A stretch of DNA of 64,000 bases from Pseudomonas muyukensis. Lineage in GTDB: Bacteria; Pseudomonadota; Gammaproteobacteria; Pseudomonadales; Pseudomonadaceae. Position numbers and translations under genes: made by a program. Where the stretch lies: assembly GCF_019139535.1 (NCBI RefSeq), contig NZ_CP077073.1, positions 323,501 to 387,500 of the forward strand, written 5' to 3'. Shown here one piece after another: positions 25,039 through 35,246 of this stretch. A model generated the notes under the pieces. It was not told the DNA's origin, ran no database searches, and worked only from the letters and a program-made list of their open reading frames with translations. How positions within the stretch are numbered: the stretch's first letter is position 1; each line of letters opens with the position of its first letter.

Positions 25039-25940
25039 TCGCTGAGTTCCTCGTAAAGCCCGACAGCCAATCCTTGCACCGTGCCGCTACCAGCAAGGCC
25101 GATGAAGCCCCCCACAGAGTCCTTGATCAGTGTCTGGGTGGAGTGGCTGATCTGGGTTGGGGTAAAGCGCTTGACCAGTTCACCCGCGCTCTGCCTGAGC
25201 TTCAGTTGCTTGGCGGTCAAGGCAGGATGCTTGATGGTCAGCAACTCGGTAGTCAAAGCCTTGCGTTGCTGGCGGCTCAGCGAACGCGTCAGTTGATACC
25301 AGCTGTTGCCGGTAGCGGCCTTGCGCACCTGGAGAAACTTCAAGGTGGTCAGGCCCGATGCCCCCACGCCCATCAGCGACACCGCATCGAGTACAGGCGT
25401 GGCCGCCTGGTACCAGGTTTCCTGGTCCATGGCGTCATTAAGCGACGGATCGGTGGCCTCGAAGGCCGTGCGCACCAGGCCGATGCCGCACTGCGCGGTA
25501 CTGGCCGTGGCGGCTGCGTAGCCGACGGCGGTCAGGGCCAGGCTCGCACCACCGGAAAACGGCACCGCGATGGTGCCGCTGAACATGACGATCCACCCCA
25601 GCACGGCGCCGGCGCATGACAGGGTGGTGTTGACCGCCTCCTTCACCACTCGCGCTTCTCGTGGGTTGGTTTGCAGTTGGTTCATGAACTGCTCTGGCGA
25701 GGTGTAGCGCGGTGCCTCGCGCAGGATGATGCGCTTGGGTTTGATACTGCAGATCGGTTGAAACTCGCGCAGCGTCATGACGTTGTAGTCGGCGTCGATA
25801 TACACGACGCCCGCGCCGACGATGCCGGGGTCGGCGTCAATCGCCTTGAACAGCTTCTGCTGATCGATACGCCCCTGCATGCGCTGACGCGCCATGAATT
25901 GCGAGGTGTTGCCCAGGGGATTGGCAAGCAGGTCTGTCAC
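25035..25940 (-). CDS. Unknown protein with glycine-rich hydrophobic core, candidate T6SS effector
   Basis: This 301-residue protein starts at GTG 25940 with AAGGA upstream. It has no signal peptide. The N-terminal third is soluble; residues about 108-155 form two hydrophobic, Gly/Ala-rich segments (LSCAGAVLGWIVMFSGTIAV and ASLALTAVGYAAATAS), and a further hydrophobic Gly-rich stretch is at the C-terminus (VGGFIGLAGSGTVQG). It sits downstream of tagQ in the same direction. The features fit a pore-forming or membrane-inserting protein, with the coupled four-TM gene as its immunity, but no family is recognised. Confidence 0.5.
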   Translation of the reverse strand: MTDLLANPLGNTSQFMARQRMQGRIDQQKLFKAIDADPGIVGAGVVYIDADYNVMTLREFQPICSIKPKRIILREAPRYTSPEQFMNQLQTNPREARVVKEAVNTTLSCAGAVLGWIVMFSGTIAVPFSGGASLALTAVGYAAATASTAQCGIGLVRTAFEATDPSLNDAMDQETWYQAATPVLDAVSLMGVGASGLTTLKFLQVRKAATGNSWYQLTRSLSRQQRKALTTELLTIKHPALTAKQLKLRQSAGELVKRFTPTQISHSTQTLIKDSVGGFIGLAGSGTVQGLAVGLYEELSE

Positions 25941-25989
25941 GAATCGGTTTCCTTACACAAAGATCAGGGCCTTCAGGGCAAGTCGCATC

Positions 25990-26190
25990 GGCGCACCGCC
26001 GCTCCCACAGAAACAGCGCAGGCCGCTGGCACCGAGATTTCTCAGTCCGGCGCGATCCCTGTGGGAGCGCTTCAGCCGCGAACACCGGCATAGCCGGTGC
26101 CAGCCATCGCGCCGCCTGGTTCGCCAGCAAAGCTGGCTCCTACATGTTCCGCGCGGCGGATGTGGGAGCCGGCTTGCCGACGCGGCCGCG
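25990..26190. repeat. REP-type palindromes between tagQ and the candidate effector
   Basis: Two imperfect elements are visible: CGCTCCCACAG (26000-26010) with its complement at 26059-26069, and TCGCCAGCAAAGCTGGCTCC (26121-26140) facing GGGAGCCGGCTTGCCGACGC (26164-26183). They separate the T6SS operon from the pair downstream. Confidence 0.65.
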
Positions 26191-26193
26191 GTA

Positions 26194-27120
26194 TCAAACG
26201 TTAGGGCAAGGCACCGGCGCCCAGTCACCCATGTCCGGGTTGCGGCACATGGCGTTGACCTGGTCGGCGCCAGCCTTGGCCACCTGCTGGGCCTCGGTCT
26301 TCTTGCCGTTGGCGTTCTGCAGGGTCTTCTCGGTGGCTACCGCTTCCTGCGGCACCTTGGTGTTGGTCTTGGCCGGCTGAACCTTTTTAACGTCCTTCTT
26401 CTTGCCGGTGGTGACCACCTTCGGCGGCTCGGCCACGGCCACCACCTCGGTGCGCTGCACGCCCACCTGCTTGAGGTCCTGCTCGTAGGCCTGGGTGTAG
26501 TTGTTGAGGTTCTCACCGAGACGGCCGTTGACCGTGGTCAGCAGGTTGTTCGACTCCTGCAAGCCGGCAACGATCTCGGCCAGGCGCTTGCGGCCTTCGG
26601 TGTCGTTGATGCGGCCCGACTTGCGGTTCTGGATCAGGCTGGCGAACTCGCGCTGGTAGCAGCTCTGCGACGACTTGGCGTAGGCGGTGGTGCGGTCCAG
26701 GTCGGCGGCGCTCTTGTCGATGTCGGCCGCGTACGAGGCAATGCGCTGCTTGTCGTCGCTGATCTGCTTCTGGCGCTCGGTGTAGTAGCCAGCCGCGCCG
26801 CCGACCAGGGCACCCCCGGCGGCGCCGATGGCGGCGTTGCGGCCGCGGTTTTCCTTGTCGACCAGGGCGCCTGTCAGGGCACCGCCGACCGCGCCGAGCA
26901 GCGCGCCGGTGGTGACCGAGCGGGTCATGTCACCGTCGGTGGAACGCAGGTGCTGCACCGGCTCGTAGCAGTTGGGGTAGTACTCGACCTTGGTCGTGGC
27001 GCCGACCTTGGACGCCGGCGAACTGGCGCAACCGCTCAGCAGCACGGTGCTGAAACCGGCGGCCAGCAGCAGCGCGGTACGGGCCTGGGATGCGGTGATC
27101 AGGGGTTTGCGGGTGGACAT
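26194..27120 (-). CDS. tagQ: T6SS outer-membrane lipoprotein TagQ
   Basis: This 308-residue protein starts at the ATG at 27120 and has a lipoprotein signal ending LLSGC. After it comes a glycine-zipper region (GALLGAVGGALTGALVDKEN, AAIGAAGGALVGGAAG), a helical coiled part and a Lys-rich linker. In the P. aeruginosa H1 system TagQ anchors TagR at the outer membrane and feeds the threonine phosphorylation pathway. It is the last gene of the leftward T6SS operon. Confidence 0.8.
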   Translation of the reverse strand: MSTRKPLITASQARTALLLAAGFSTVLLSGCASSPASKVGATTKVEYYPNCYEPVQHLRSTDGDMTRSVTTGALLGAVGGALTGALVDKENRGRNAAIGAAGGALVGGAAGYYTERQKQISDDKQRIASYAADIDKSAADLDRTTAYAKSSQSCYQREFASLIQNRKSGRINDTEGRKRLAEIVAGLQESNNLLTTVNGRLGENLNNYTQAYEQDLKQVGVQRTEVVAVAEPPKVVTTGKKKDVKKVQPAKTNTKVPQEAVATEKTLQNANGKKTEAQQVAKAGADQVNAMCRNPDMGDWAPVPCPNV

Positions 27121-27198
27121 GGTCTGGTTTCTCTTCTTGGGTTTCTCGGTAACCGGGGGCGTCATGCCTCCCGGGAGTCCTTTCTAGGGAAGCTGTCC

Positions 27199-28965
27199 TT
27201 AGGCTCGCGGGGCGGCCGATGCCAGCAGCTCCTTGAGGATCGTCGCCGGATCGGCCCGCCGGTTCTGGCGGTACTCCCCGACGTGGCGGACGAACAGGGT
27301 GGCGCGGGTCACCAGGCTGTTGCCCAGGACCGGCTTGCGATTGAGTTCTTCCTTGACCCGCTGGAACTGCGCCTGGATCACCGCATCGGTGTAGCGCGTG
27401 CCACTGGCCAGGTTGTCGATGTAGATCGCCACGGCACCGTCGAGGGCCGCGCGGCCGTTGGCGATGGCCGCGCCGTACATGCGCGCGCTGGTCTGGTCGC
27501 CCGAGGCCTGGGCCTTGGCCTGGGTGTTCTGCAGGTTGGTCAGGCGGATGTTGTAGTTATTGATGGTCTCGGCCACCAGCGCGGCGGACTGGATCAGGTT
27601 GCCGGCGGCTTCCTCGCGCTGGCGGGCGATCAGCGAGACGTTGCGCTTGAGCTCTTCGTTGACCAGCCCCAGCTCGGCCTGCTGGCGTGGGTCGCTGGCG
27701 GCGGCGATGATGCTGTCCAGGCGCTTAGTCGGGTCCTGGGCGGCGTCGATGTCATCGGTCAGGCTGGCCAGGCGGCCTTCCTTCTGCCACTGCTCGAACA
27801 GCTCCTGGTAGCGCGAGCGCGGCGCCGACAAGGCGCCGATGGCGACCCGGAAACCGGTGGTCTCGTTGCGCTGCTCGGTGCCATCGGCGCCGAACAGCGG
27901 GTACTCGCGGCGCATGCCGGTGAACAGCGTGCCCTCGCCTTCGAGGTAGTTGCCGCCCTTGACCACGAAGCCGCCGTAGGCGCCTTGCAGGCGGCCGGCA
28001 TGCACCAGCTGGAACGACTCCTGGACCATCTCGGCGGCGTTGCCGATCACATCAAACAGGCCCAGCGGGTTGGGTTGCTTGCTACCGATCGGCATCAGTC
28101 GCGCCGCCTGCCCGGTGCCGCCGGCCACCTGGTTGAACACCGCGAAATCACCCAGCGGCCCCTCGCTGTCGGCGCCCTCGACCTTGCGCGGGAACAGACG
28201 CCCTTCCAGCTCCTGGCGGCTGACCGCCGAACCACCACGGGCAGCGAACTCCCACTCGACTTCGGTGGGCAGGCGCACGAAGCCCGTGCCGCCATCCTCG
28301 GCCTTGCTGCCACGGCCACTGACCGGCAGCAGGTCGCGGTGATGTTTCATCAGCCAGGCGCTGTACACCGCGGCGAAACGCTCGGCCTCGAAGCGCGACA
28401 ACTTCACCTTGGGCAGACGCCCCGCCGCATCGTTGCTCGCGTCGCAGGCCGGGGCAGCCTCGCCGCTGGCCAGCGACTGCGCCTGGGCCATCACCTGGGC
28501 ATACTGGCGCGCGGTAACCTCGTACTTGCCGATGAAGTACATCATCGGCGTCAGCGGGCTACCTTTGTCGACCTTCGGCAAGGTCGGGCCAACGGCCTTC
28601 TGCCACTGCGGCGCCAAGTCCTGCAGGCTGAACTGGCCATTGATGAAGTCGCGTCGGTAGCCCGAGATGAACGACTGCTTGTAGCCGGCCTCGCCTTCGC
28701 TGAACGGGTAGCCGAGGTTGACCTCACGGTCGTCGAGGCTGCCCTGGGCCAGCACGTAGACACTGCGCAAAACCAGCTCGCCGCCACAGGGCAGCGGCAG
28801 GCTGACATCGCCCGGCAGCGGCTTGGGGTTATCAAGCTTGCTCTCACTCCCAGCCTGGGACTGGGCGACCGGCTTGGCCTTGTCGTCGCCATCGGCCTGG
28901 GAACAGGCGCCCAGGCTCAGTGCGGTGAGGATCAGGGCAGCGGCCCCGAGACGGCGGTCAGACAT
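27199..28965 (-). CDS. tagR: T6SS sulfatase-modifying-factor-like protein TagR
   Basis: This 588-residue protein starts at the ATG at 28965. The signal ends in LSLGACSQ, which reads as a lipobox. Its FGE-sulfatase-like domain shows FIGKYEVTARQYAQVM, VRLPTEVEWEFAARGG, NPLGLFDVIGNAAEMVQESF, VVKGGNYLEGEGTLF and TTGFRVAI. A helical C-terminal part follows. In P. aeruginosa TagR is periplasmic and promotes PpkA activation. It overlaps tagS by 8 bp. Confidence 0.88.
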   Translation of the reverse strand: MSDRRLGAAALILTALSLGACSQADGDDKAKPVAQSQAGSESKLDNPKPLPGDVSLPLPCGGELVLRSVYVLAQGSLDDREVNLGYPFSEGEAGYKQSFISGYRRDFINGQFSLQDLAPQWQKAVGPTLPKVDKGSPLTPMMYFIGKYEVTARQYAQVMAQAQSLASGEAAPACDASNDAAGRLPKVKLSRFEAERFAAVYSAWLMKHHRDLLPVSGRGSKAEDGGTGFVRLPTEVEWEFAARGGSAVSRQELEGRLFPRKVEGADSEGPLGDFAVFNQVAGGTGQAARLMPIGSKQPNPLGLFDVIGNAAEMVQESFQLVHAGRLQGAYGGFVVKGGNYLEGEGTLFTGMRREYPLFGADGTEQRNETTGFRVAIGALSAPRSRYQELFEQWQKEGRLASLTDDIDAAQDPTKRLDSIIAAASDPRQQAELGLVNEELKRNVSLIARQREEAAGNLIQSAALVAETINNYNIRLTNLQNTQAKAQASGDQTSARMYGAAIANGRAALDGAVAIYIDNLASGTRYTDAVIQAQFQRVKEELNRKPVLGNSLVTRATLFVRHVGEYRQNRRADPATILKELLASAAPRA

Positions 28966-30160
28966 CACGGATTCCTTGGCAAGCCTCGATGCGCGCCACC
29001 CGCCAGCCGCCGAGGGCGGCGGCGGCAGTGCTGGCCAGCAGCACGGCGCACAGCGCAACGAGGTAGTGCATGGGTAGCAGGTGGCTGGCGAATTCGCCGG
29101 GCACCTGCATGAAAAGTCGGTTCAGGCCGTGCTCGGCCAACAGGTACAGCAGGCCCGCCAGGGCGGCGGCGAACAGCCCGCTGTACAGTGCCTGGAGCAT
29201 CACGAACAACAGCAGCGCGGCGGTGCCGAAGCCCAGCAGGCGCAGCACCGCCAGTTCGCGTTGCTTGCGCTCCACCGCCGCCACCGCGCCCGCGGCGATG
29301 GCCGCCACCGCCCCGGCCACGGCCAGGCTGGCGATGATCCAGAACACCAGGTCGAGGTTGCGGCTGAGCGACTGCACCTGGGCGATCTGCGCGGCCTGGG
29401 TCGACACCAGCAACTTGCGCTGGGCAAAAAACTGGCGCAGCGGCTCGACATCGCCCAGCTCGCGGGCGTACAGGCGAAACGCCGGGTACACGCGCTGGCG
29501 CGCGTCATCCGCCGCGCTGCCCTGCCAGCCCAGCGCGGGTACCGCGCGGCCGTCACGGTAGTCTTCCACCGCCTCCAGCAGCGCCAGCGGCGCGAACAGG
29601 CCATCGCGCTCGAAGGCTGCCAACGGCAGCACCGCGCTCACCTGCAGCCGGGTCTGGCGCCACTGCACCTGCCCGGCCTGCTGGCGGCTGAAGCTGGCCT
29701 GCAGTTGGTCACCGGCCCCGGCGCCGAGCTTTTCCGCGGCGGTGAAGCTCAACACCACCTGTTGCAGGCCGGTGGGCGGCGTCACCTGTTGCAGCAGCGG
29801 GTCACCGGCGGCGGTGGGCAGCATCTCGACCGTCACCCCGCGCCCCTGCGCCGGCAGCAGCAGTTCGGCGGTGGCGGCGATCTGCCGGGTACGCGGGATA
29901 GCGAAGGCCACCCCCGGTTGCTGGGCCAGCTCGGCGATGAACGCCTCACGGAAACGCCCGCCCCCCAGCGGGATGATCTCGCGCACCCCGGGGTCGCGTT
30001 GCAGGCGCTCGGTCAGGCTGCCGACCAGGCCGAACTTCAGGCCGAACAGCACCAGCAACGGCGCGATCACCGCCACCAGCGCCAGCACACCACAGGCCGA
30101 CAGCCGCGCATCGTTGCGGTAGTCCTGCCAGGCCAGCCCGGCGATCAGCAACGGGCGCAT
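28958..30160 (-). CDS. tagS: T6SS ABC-type permease TagS
   Basis: This 400-residue protein has one N-terminal TM (about 22-45), a large periplasmic domain, and three C-terminal TMs (about 270-295, 315-345 and 365-390) flanking the FtsX-like RKQRELAVLRLLGFG motif. This is the FtsX/LolC-type layout of TagS. With TagT it forms the ABC complex upstream of PpkA in the threonine phosphorylation pathway. The start overlaps the tagT stop (ATGA). Confidence 0.85.
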   Translation of the reverse strand: MRPLLIAGLAWQDYRNDARLSACGVLALVAVIAPLLVLFGLKFGLVGSLTERLQRDPGVREIIPLGGGRFREAFIAELAQQPGVAFAIPRTRQIAATAELLLPAQGRGVTVEMLPTAAGDPLLQQVTPPTGLQQVVLSFTAAEKLGAGAGDQLQASFSRQQAGQVQWRQTRLQVSAVLPLAAFERDGLFAPLALLEAVEDYRDGRAVPALGWQGSAADDARQRVYPAFRLYARELGDVEPLRQFFAQRKLLVSTQAAQIAQVQSLSRNLDLVFWIIASLAVAGAVAAIAAGAVAAVERKQRELAVLRLLGFGTAALLLFVMLQALYSGLFAAALAGLLYLLAEHGLNRLFMQVPGEFASHLLPMHYLVALCAVLLASTAAAALGGWRVARIEACQGIRDV

Positions 30161-30864
30161 CAGGCGGCCCTCGCCAGGGTCGCGGTGACGCCACCGTCGG
30201 CATCGCGCCGGCAGCTCATGCGCAGCAGGCGCAAGCCCGCCGCGCGGGCCAGGGCTTCGTCATGGGTGGCGACCACGCAGGTCACCTGGCGCGCATCGGC
30301 TTCGCGCAGCAGCAACTGCATGACCCGCTCGGCGTTCACCGGGTCCAGCGCGGCGGTCGGTTCATCGGCCAACAGCAGCGCCGGGCCATGGGCCAGGGCA
30401 CGGGCGCAGCTGACCCGCTGGCGCTGGCCGAGAGACAGCGTGGCGGGTTTTTTGGCCAGCTGGTCGTGCACATCCAGGGCCTCGGCCAGGTGCTCGACGC
30501 TGCCGTCGTCGCCCAGCCCGAGCAATTGCCGTGGCAGGCGGATATTGCCGCGCACATCGAGAAAACCCAGCAACCCGCCGGCCTGCAACACATAACCCAG
30601 GTGGCGGCTGCGCAGCGCCGCCAGGCGGTCGAGCTGGCGTTCGCGCCACAGCCCGGCCACGTCCGTGCCACCGACGCAAAAACCTGCCGCCGTATCCGGC
30701 GCCAGCACCAGTGCCAGCAGGTCGAGCAAGGTGCTCTTGCCGCAGCCGCTGGGGCCGACCAGCGCTACCCGCTCGCCCGCGCCCAGGTGCAGCTGGTCGA
30801 CCTGCAGGCTGTAGCGCTGGGCACCCTGCCCGCGCGTCTTGCGCACCTCGTCCAGGCGAATCAT
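30160..30864 (-). CDS. tagT: T6SS ABC-type ATPase TagT
   Basis: This 234-residue ATPase starts at the ATG at 30864, inside the ppkA stop region. It shows Walker A GPSGCGKSTLLDLL, the Q-loop VLQAGGLLGF, signature LSLGQRQRVSCARAL, Walker B LLLADEPTAALDP and the H-loop VVATHDEALA. It is LolD-like and partners TagS. Confidence 0.9.
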   Translation of the reverse strand: MIRLDEVRKTRGQGAQRYSLQVDQLHLGAGERVALVGPSGCGKSTLLDLLALVLAPDTAAGFCVGGTDVAGLWRERQLDRLAALRSRHLGYVLQAGGLLGFLDVRGNIRLPRQLLGLGDDGSVEHLAEALDVHDQLAKKPATLSLGQRQRVSCARALAHGPALLLADEPTAALDPVNAERVMQLLLREADARQVTCVVATHDEALARAAGLRLLRMSCRRDADGGVTATLARAA

Positions 30865-33800
30865 CACGGCAGCGTCGACAGCGGCACACGGTACAAGGCG
30901 TCGCCCGGCTCGGCCTTGCCGAAGCGCACCCAGTTGGCCATGTCGTTGTGGAAGGTTTCGTACAGGCGGATCTTCGAGTCCAGCTCGTCGATGAAGTCCT
31001 CCTGCTCGGCCACCGACAGCGACAACCACAGGTCCTGGGTCATCGCCAGGGACTTGCTGCGGTACGGCAGGCCGTCGAGATATTCACCGAGCACGCCGCC
31101 CTGGGCCAGGTTGGCGCCCTTGCGCAGGGCGCCGGGGTCGCGGCTCATGTAGGCGCTGGCGCTGGCGATCTCGTTGAAGAAATCACCCGGCGAGCTGCGG
31201 GTCTTGCGCGCGGCGTCGACGATCAGCTTGAGCGACTGCTGCAGGTCGTTGAGCTGCAGCTTGGTCAGCATCACGCACACCTGCAGGGTCGGCAGCGCCG
31301 GGTTGGTCAGGTCGCGATCGGCGGTCCAGGCGCTGACCAGTTGCGGCGCCTGGCTGGCGCCGTGGCGGCCGAGGAAGTCCATGTGCATGGCATAGCCGAT
31401 GGCCTGGGACTTGGCCGCCAGGCCCGAGGCCGAGGTCAGCAACGGCACCGCCTGCGGCTGCTGGTTGCGCACCTGGTGCACCAGCTCGGCGAAGGTCGAG
31501 CCGATCTCGCGCACGCGCTCGCCGAACACGCCGACTTCGCCGCCCGGCACGCCTACATAGAGGTCGCCGATCTGCGGGTTGCTGTCGGCGGTAAGCACCC
31601 GGTACTGGGCTTGCGCGGCACCGTGGTTCTTCAGGCCGGCCGGGGTCAGCAGGTGCAGGGCGTAGATCTTGATCTGCTTGCTCAACGCCGCCTGGCGCAC
31701 TTCGGCTTCGTTCATCTGGGTGCTGCTGAACGGGTCGTTCTTGCGCAGCGCGCCGGCATCGCTGACCAGCAGGATGATGCGCCCGCCGTAGCCGGACCAG
31801 TCCATGCCTTCGACGGCCTGCATCACCCCGGCGAAGGCGTCCTCGTTGAACGAGTGGCTGGAGACGCTGGTGGCCTTGACCTGGGCCGCCGCCTTGAGGA
31901 AGCGTGCCGGGTCGCGACCCTCCTCCAGGCTGACCAGGGTCTTGCTCAGGTAATCGAGGCCGGGGGTGCGCTTGACGCTGTTGCGAAAGCCCACCAGGCC
32001 GAAGCTGACGCTGTCCAGCTCGCCACGGGCGGCCAGCTGCTGTTGCAGCTCGCTGACCACCTGGCGCACGCGGTCGATGTAAGGCTGCATGGACACCGAG
32101 GTATCCACCACCAGCACGATGCCGGTGCGAAAACCCTTCTCGCCCAGCGCAGCCACGCCAGCCGCCTTGGGCGCGCTGTCGCGGGCACTGGCGCCAGGGT
32201 CGATGGAGGCGATGTTGAGCAACTGCACCGGCTGGCCATCGGCATCGAAGCTCTCGCGGTAGTCGAAGATCGGCATCAGGTAGAACTGGTTCTGCGGCAC
32301 CGCACTGGCCGTCGGCTCCAGGGCCATCACCTGCGGCACCTGGTCGGGGTTGTTCTGCGCCTGGAGCAAGCTGTCGCGGGCCTTGGCGGTGTCGTCGAGC
32401 AAGTGCTGCACATCGTCCACCTGGCGCATGAACATCACCGGCGCGCGGCCCGAGCGTTCGGTGAACTTGAGCACCAGGCTCTGCTTCCAGTCGCTGGTCT
32501 GCTCGGCCAGCAACCAGCCGTCGCGCTGGCCATCACTGGCGGCGCCCACCTGCAACCAGGCTTTACCCGCCACGTCCTTGCGCTGGTACACGTACAACAC
32601 GGAAAACGCCGGCAGTTTCTCGCCCGAGGCCTCGCCGGGCTGGGCCTGCAGTTGTGCGTCGGGCTTGGTCAGCACCCGCTGGAACAGGGTCTTCTTGCCG
32701 GGCATCAGCAGCGGGCGGCCATCGTCGTGGGGCGCTAGCGCTTGCAGGGTTGGCTGGGCGGGGGCGTCCGCCGGGGCCTGCGCCAGCGGCGGCGCGACCG
32801 TCGGCTCGTCGCTGCCGCCGAGCAACCAGAAGAACGCGCCGCCCAGGCCCAGGGCCGCCGCGACGGCCACGGCCAGTACTGCCTTGGCGGGCTTGTTCGA
32901 GGCGGATTTCACCACCGGCGCGGGCTCTGGCCTGGGCTGTGGCTTGGCCTCGGGGCGCGGCGCAGGCGCGGCCACGGCGCTGGGGATTTCGATGGACACA
33001 GGCTCCGGCGCCAGCACTGGCGTTACCAGCAGCGGGCGAACCACCGTGCTGTCGCGCTCGTCCACCGCTGCCGGCAGCGCCAGGCGATCCAGCGCGGCGA
33101 GCAAGGCTGCGGCATCGGCAAAGCGCTGGTTGGGGTCCTTGGCCAGCAGGCCACGCAGGATGTCCTGGTAGCGACCGTGCTCGATCGGCAGCTCCGGCAA
33201 CGGCTCGGTCAGGTGCGCCAGCGCCGTGGACAGTGCATCGGTGCCGTTGTACGGCAGCTTGCCGACCAGGATCTCGTACAGCACCACGCCCAGCGCATAC
33301 AGGTCGGCGCGCCCGTCGATCTCCAGGCCACGGGCCTGCTCGGGGCTCATGTAGCTCGGCGTGCCGACGGCAAAACCGGCTTGGGTGAACTGGGTGCGGT
33401 CGTCCAGCGACTTGGCGATGCCGAAGTCCGACAGCACTGCGGTGCCATCGGCGCGGAACAGGATGTTGGCCGGCTTGACGTCGCGATGCACCAGGCCCTG
33501 GGCATGGGCGTAGCCCAGCGCCTGGGCGATCTGGCGCACGTACGCCAGCCCCTGCTCGGGCGCAAGCCCTTCGGCGATGCGCTCTTTCAGCGTGCCGCTG
33601 GGCAGGTACTCCATGGCCATGTAGTACAGCTCGGCGACATTGCCGATGTCGTGGATGGTGGCGATGTTCGGGTGTGCCAGCCGCGCCAGGGTACGGCCCT
33701 CACGCAGGAAGCGCTCGCAGAAGGTCGGGTCGGCGGCCAGGCTCGCGGCCATGATCTTCAGCGCCACCTTGCGCTCGAGCGAGCGCTGGGTGGCCAGGTA

Positions 33801-33866
33801 CACGCTGGCCATGGCGCCCTGGCCAAGCTCGTGATCGATGTCGAATCCGGGGATCTGCATATTCAT
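30864..33866 (-). CDS. ppkA: T6SS Ser/Thr protein kinase PpkA
   Basis: This 1000-residue protein has an N-terminal kinase domain ([11 protein letters not shown], Lys37, [11 protein letters not shown] with Asp129, DFG at 147-149, [10 protein letters not shown]), a Pro/Ala-rich linker, a TM helix at about 330-350, an SH3-like periplasmic region and a von Willebrand A domain with the MIDAS motif DTSVS at about 588. In P. aeruginosa PpkA phosphorylates Fha1 and triggers H1-T6SS assembly. It is followed directly by tagT (4-bp overlap). Confidence 0.95.
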   Translation of the reverse strand: MNMQIPGFDIDHELGQGAMASVYLATQRSLERKVALKIMAASLAADPTFCERFLREGRTLARLAHPNIATIHDIGNVAELYYMAMEYLPSGTLKERIAEGLAPEQGLAYVRQIAQALGYAHAQGLVHRDVKPANILFRADGTAVLSDFGIAKSLDDRTQFTQAGFAVGTPSYMSPEQARGLEIDGRADLYALGVVLYEILVGKLPYNGTDALSTALAHLTEPLPELPIEHGRYQDILRGLLAKDPNQRFADAAALLAALDRLALPAAVDERDSTVVRPLLVTPVLAPEPVSIEIPSAVAAPAPRPEAKPQPRPEPAPVVKSASNKPAKAVLAVAVAAALGLGGAFFWLLGGSDEPTVAPPLAQAPADAPAQPTLQALAPHDDGRPLLMPGKKTLFQRVLTKPDAQLQAQPGEASGEKLPAFSVLYVYQRKDVAGKAWLQVGAASDGQRDGWLLAEQTSDWKQSLVLKFTERSGRAPVMFMRQVDDVQHLLDDTAKARDSLLQAQNNPDQVPQVMALEPTASAVPQNQFYLMPIFDYRESFDADGQPVQLLNIASIDPGASARDSAPKAAGVAALGEKGFRTGIVLVVDTSVSMQPYIDRVRQVVSELQQQLAARGELDSVSFGLVGFRNSVKRTPGLDYLSKTLVSLEEGRDPARFLKAAAQVKATSVSSHSFNEDAFAGVMQAVEGMDWSGYGGRIILLVSDAGALRKNDPFSSTQMNEAEVRQAALSKQIKIYALHLLTPAGLKNHGAAQAQYRVLTADSNPQIGDLYVGVPGGEVGVFGERVREIGSTFAELVHQVRNQQPQAVPLLTSASGLAAKSQAIGYAMHMDFLGRHGASQAPQLVSAWTADRDLTNPALPTLQVCVMLTKLQLNDLQQSLKLIVDAARKTRSSPGDFFNEIASASAYMSRDPGALRKGANLAQGGVLGEYLDGLPYRSKSLAMTQDLWLSLSVAEQEDFIDELDSKIRLYETFHNDMANWVRFGKAEPGDALYRVPLSTLP

Positions 33867-33873
33867 GGTGTCT

Positions 33874-34593
33874 TCAATTCGCCTTCACCACCACGGCGGT
33901 GATGTTGTCCGGGGCACCCCGGGTCAGGCCCAGGTGCACCAGGCTGCGCACCACCTCATAAGGGTCGCTGTGGCCGAGCACATCGGCGATCTCGTGGTCC
34001 TCGGCGGTCTTGTTCAGGCCGTCGCTGCACAGCAGGTAGGTGTCGCCGGGCTGCACCTGCAAGGCGACGGCCTGCAGTTCGATATGGTCCTCGACGCCGA
34101 GGGCGCGGGTGACGATGTTGCCGCGCGGATGCACCCGCGCCTCGGCTTCGTTGAGCAGGCCGCTGTCCTGCAGCTCCTGGACGTAGCTGTGGTCATGGGA
34201 CAGGCGCTGCATGCTGCCTTCGCGCAGGCGATACAGGCGGCTGTCGCCGGCCCACAGGCCAATGGCCTGGTCGCCCCGCGCCGCCAGCACCACCACGGTG
34301 CTGCCCATCATCGCCACGCCCCGGCGTGCGGTTTCCTCGCGCACCGTGCGGTTGACCCACGACAGCCCGTCACGCACTTCGCCGGCAAACTCCTCCAGCG
34401 ACTCGAGCATCGGCAGGCTGCGCAGGCTGTCCACCGCCAGGCTGCTGACGTAGTCGCCGGCGGCATGGCCGCCCATGCCGTCGGCCACCGCCCACAGGCC
34501 GGCCCAGGTCAGTTCCAGGCAGGCGTCCTCGTTGATCTTGCGCACCATGCCGACATGGCTGTAGCTGGCCGCGGTGTATTGCAGGTCGGTCAT
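33874..34593 (-). CDS. pppA: T6SS PP2C-type phosphatase PppA
   Basis: This 239-residue Stp1-like phosphatase has the metal-binding motifs HVGMVRKINEDACL, VADGMGGHAAGDYVS, LWAGDSRLYRLR, LLCSDGLNK and GAPDNITAVVV. It dephosphorylates Fha and resets the system. It begins within the tagF stop (ATGA) and ends 7 bp before ppkA. Confidence 0.95.
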   Translation of the reverse strand: MTDLQYTAASYSHVGMVRKINEDACLELTWAGLWAVADGMGGHAAGDYVSSLAVDSLRSLPMLESLEEFAGEVRDGLSWVNRTVREETARRGVAMMGSTVVVLAARGDQAIGLWAGDSRLYRLREGSMQRLSHDHSYVQELQDSGLLNEAEARVHPRGNIVTRALGVEDHIELQAVALQVQPGDTYLLCSDGLNKTAEDHEIADVLGHSDPYEVVRSLVHLGLTRGAPDNITAVVVKAN

Positions 34594-35246
34594 GCGTGCG
34601 CTGCCTCGCTACCCAGAAGAAACCCGGCGAAATCCTCGCTGCGCGGCAAGCCCGCGCAGCGCATCAAGCCCGGAGCGATACGTTCGGAGCCCCTGCCCCA
34701 CCACAGGCTCATGCCCTCGCAGGCGCATTCGGCCAAGGCCAGTGCCCGTCCCTGCGGCGTGGTCGCATCCAACCGCTGCACCCCACCGACAGTCACGCGC
34801 GGTCCCTGCAGGAGCGGCCTGGCGTCGCGAAAAGGCGGCAAAGCCGCCTCAAAACCCTCAAAGGCCGCCCCAGGCTCAAGCGTCGCCAGCAACGCCTCCT
34901 CGACCGCCTCGAACCATTCCTCGGCCCCGGCCACCACAGGCGCCAACGGCTGCCCCGGCGCCAGCACCTGGGCCACGGTCAGCGGAAAATACCGCCCGAC
35001 CCGGTCGATGCTCGGCATCAGCACGCCGACCACCGCATCCGCCCCACACACGCCCGGCGCCAGGGCAAAACGCCACAACGGGCTCACCAGGTAGGCCTCG
35101 AGCCAACGCTCGCCCAGCGCCTGCTGGCTGGCCTGCAACCCCGCCGCCAGCCACTGGTCCCAGGGCTGGATGAACTGCTGTGGCAGGCCACGGCTGACGA
35201 AGTCGCCGCGGCAGGCCAGCTTTCCGTAGAAACCCAGGTCGCTCAC
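34590..35246 (-). CDS. tagF: T6SS post-translational regulator TagF
   Basis: This 218-residue protein starts at GTG 35246, which overlaps the tssM stop (GTGA). The family start is clear: DLGFYGKLACRGDFVSRGLP, then LAPGVCGADAVVGVLMPSID and VGRYFPLTV. TagF represses T6SS independently of phosphorylation in P. aeruginosa. Here it is a separate gene, not fused to PppA. Confidence 0.92.
   Translation of the reverse strand: MSDLGFYGKLACRGDFVSRGLPQQFIQPWDQWLAAGLQASQQALGERWLEAYLVSPLWRFALAPGVCGADAVVGVLMPSIDRVGRYFPLTVAQVLAPGQPLAPVVAGAEEWFEAVEEALLATLEPGAAFEGFEAALPPFRDARPLLQGPRVTVGGVQRLDATTPQGRALALAECACEGMSLWWGRGSERIAPGLMRCAGLPRSEDFAGFLLGSEAAHA

Noticed and set aside
25894..29112. A very long open frame on the plus strand (over 1000 codons) opposite tagQ and tagR
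   Set aside because: It is the antisense shadow of GC-rich genes; the minus strand carries clear TagQ and TagR domains and the plus-strand translation is repetitive Gly/Ala/Arg/His without family features. The same holds for long antisense frames at 29081-30595, 35249-36979, 38974-41535 and 49587-50966.
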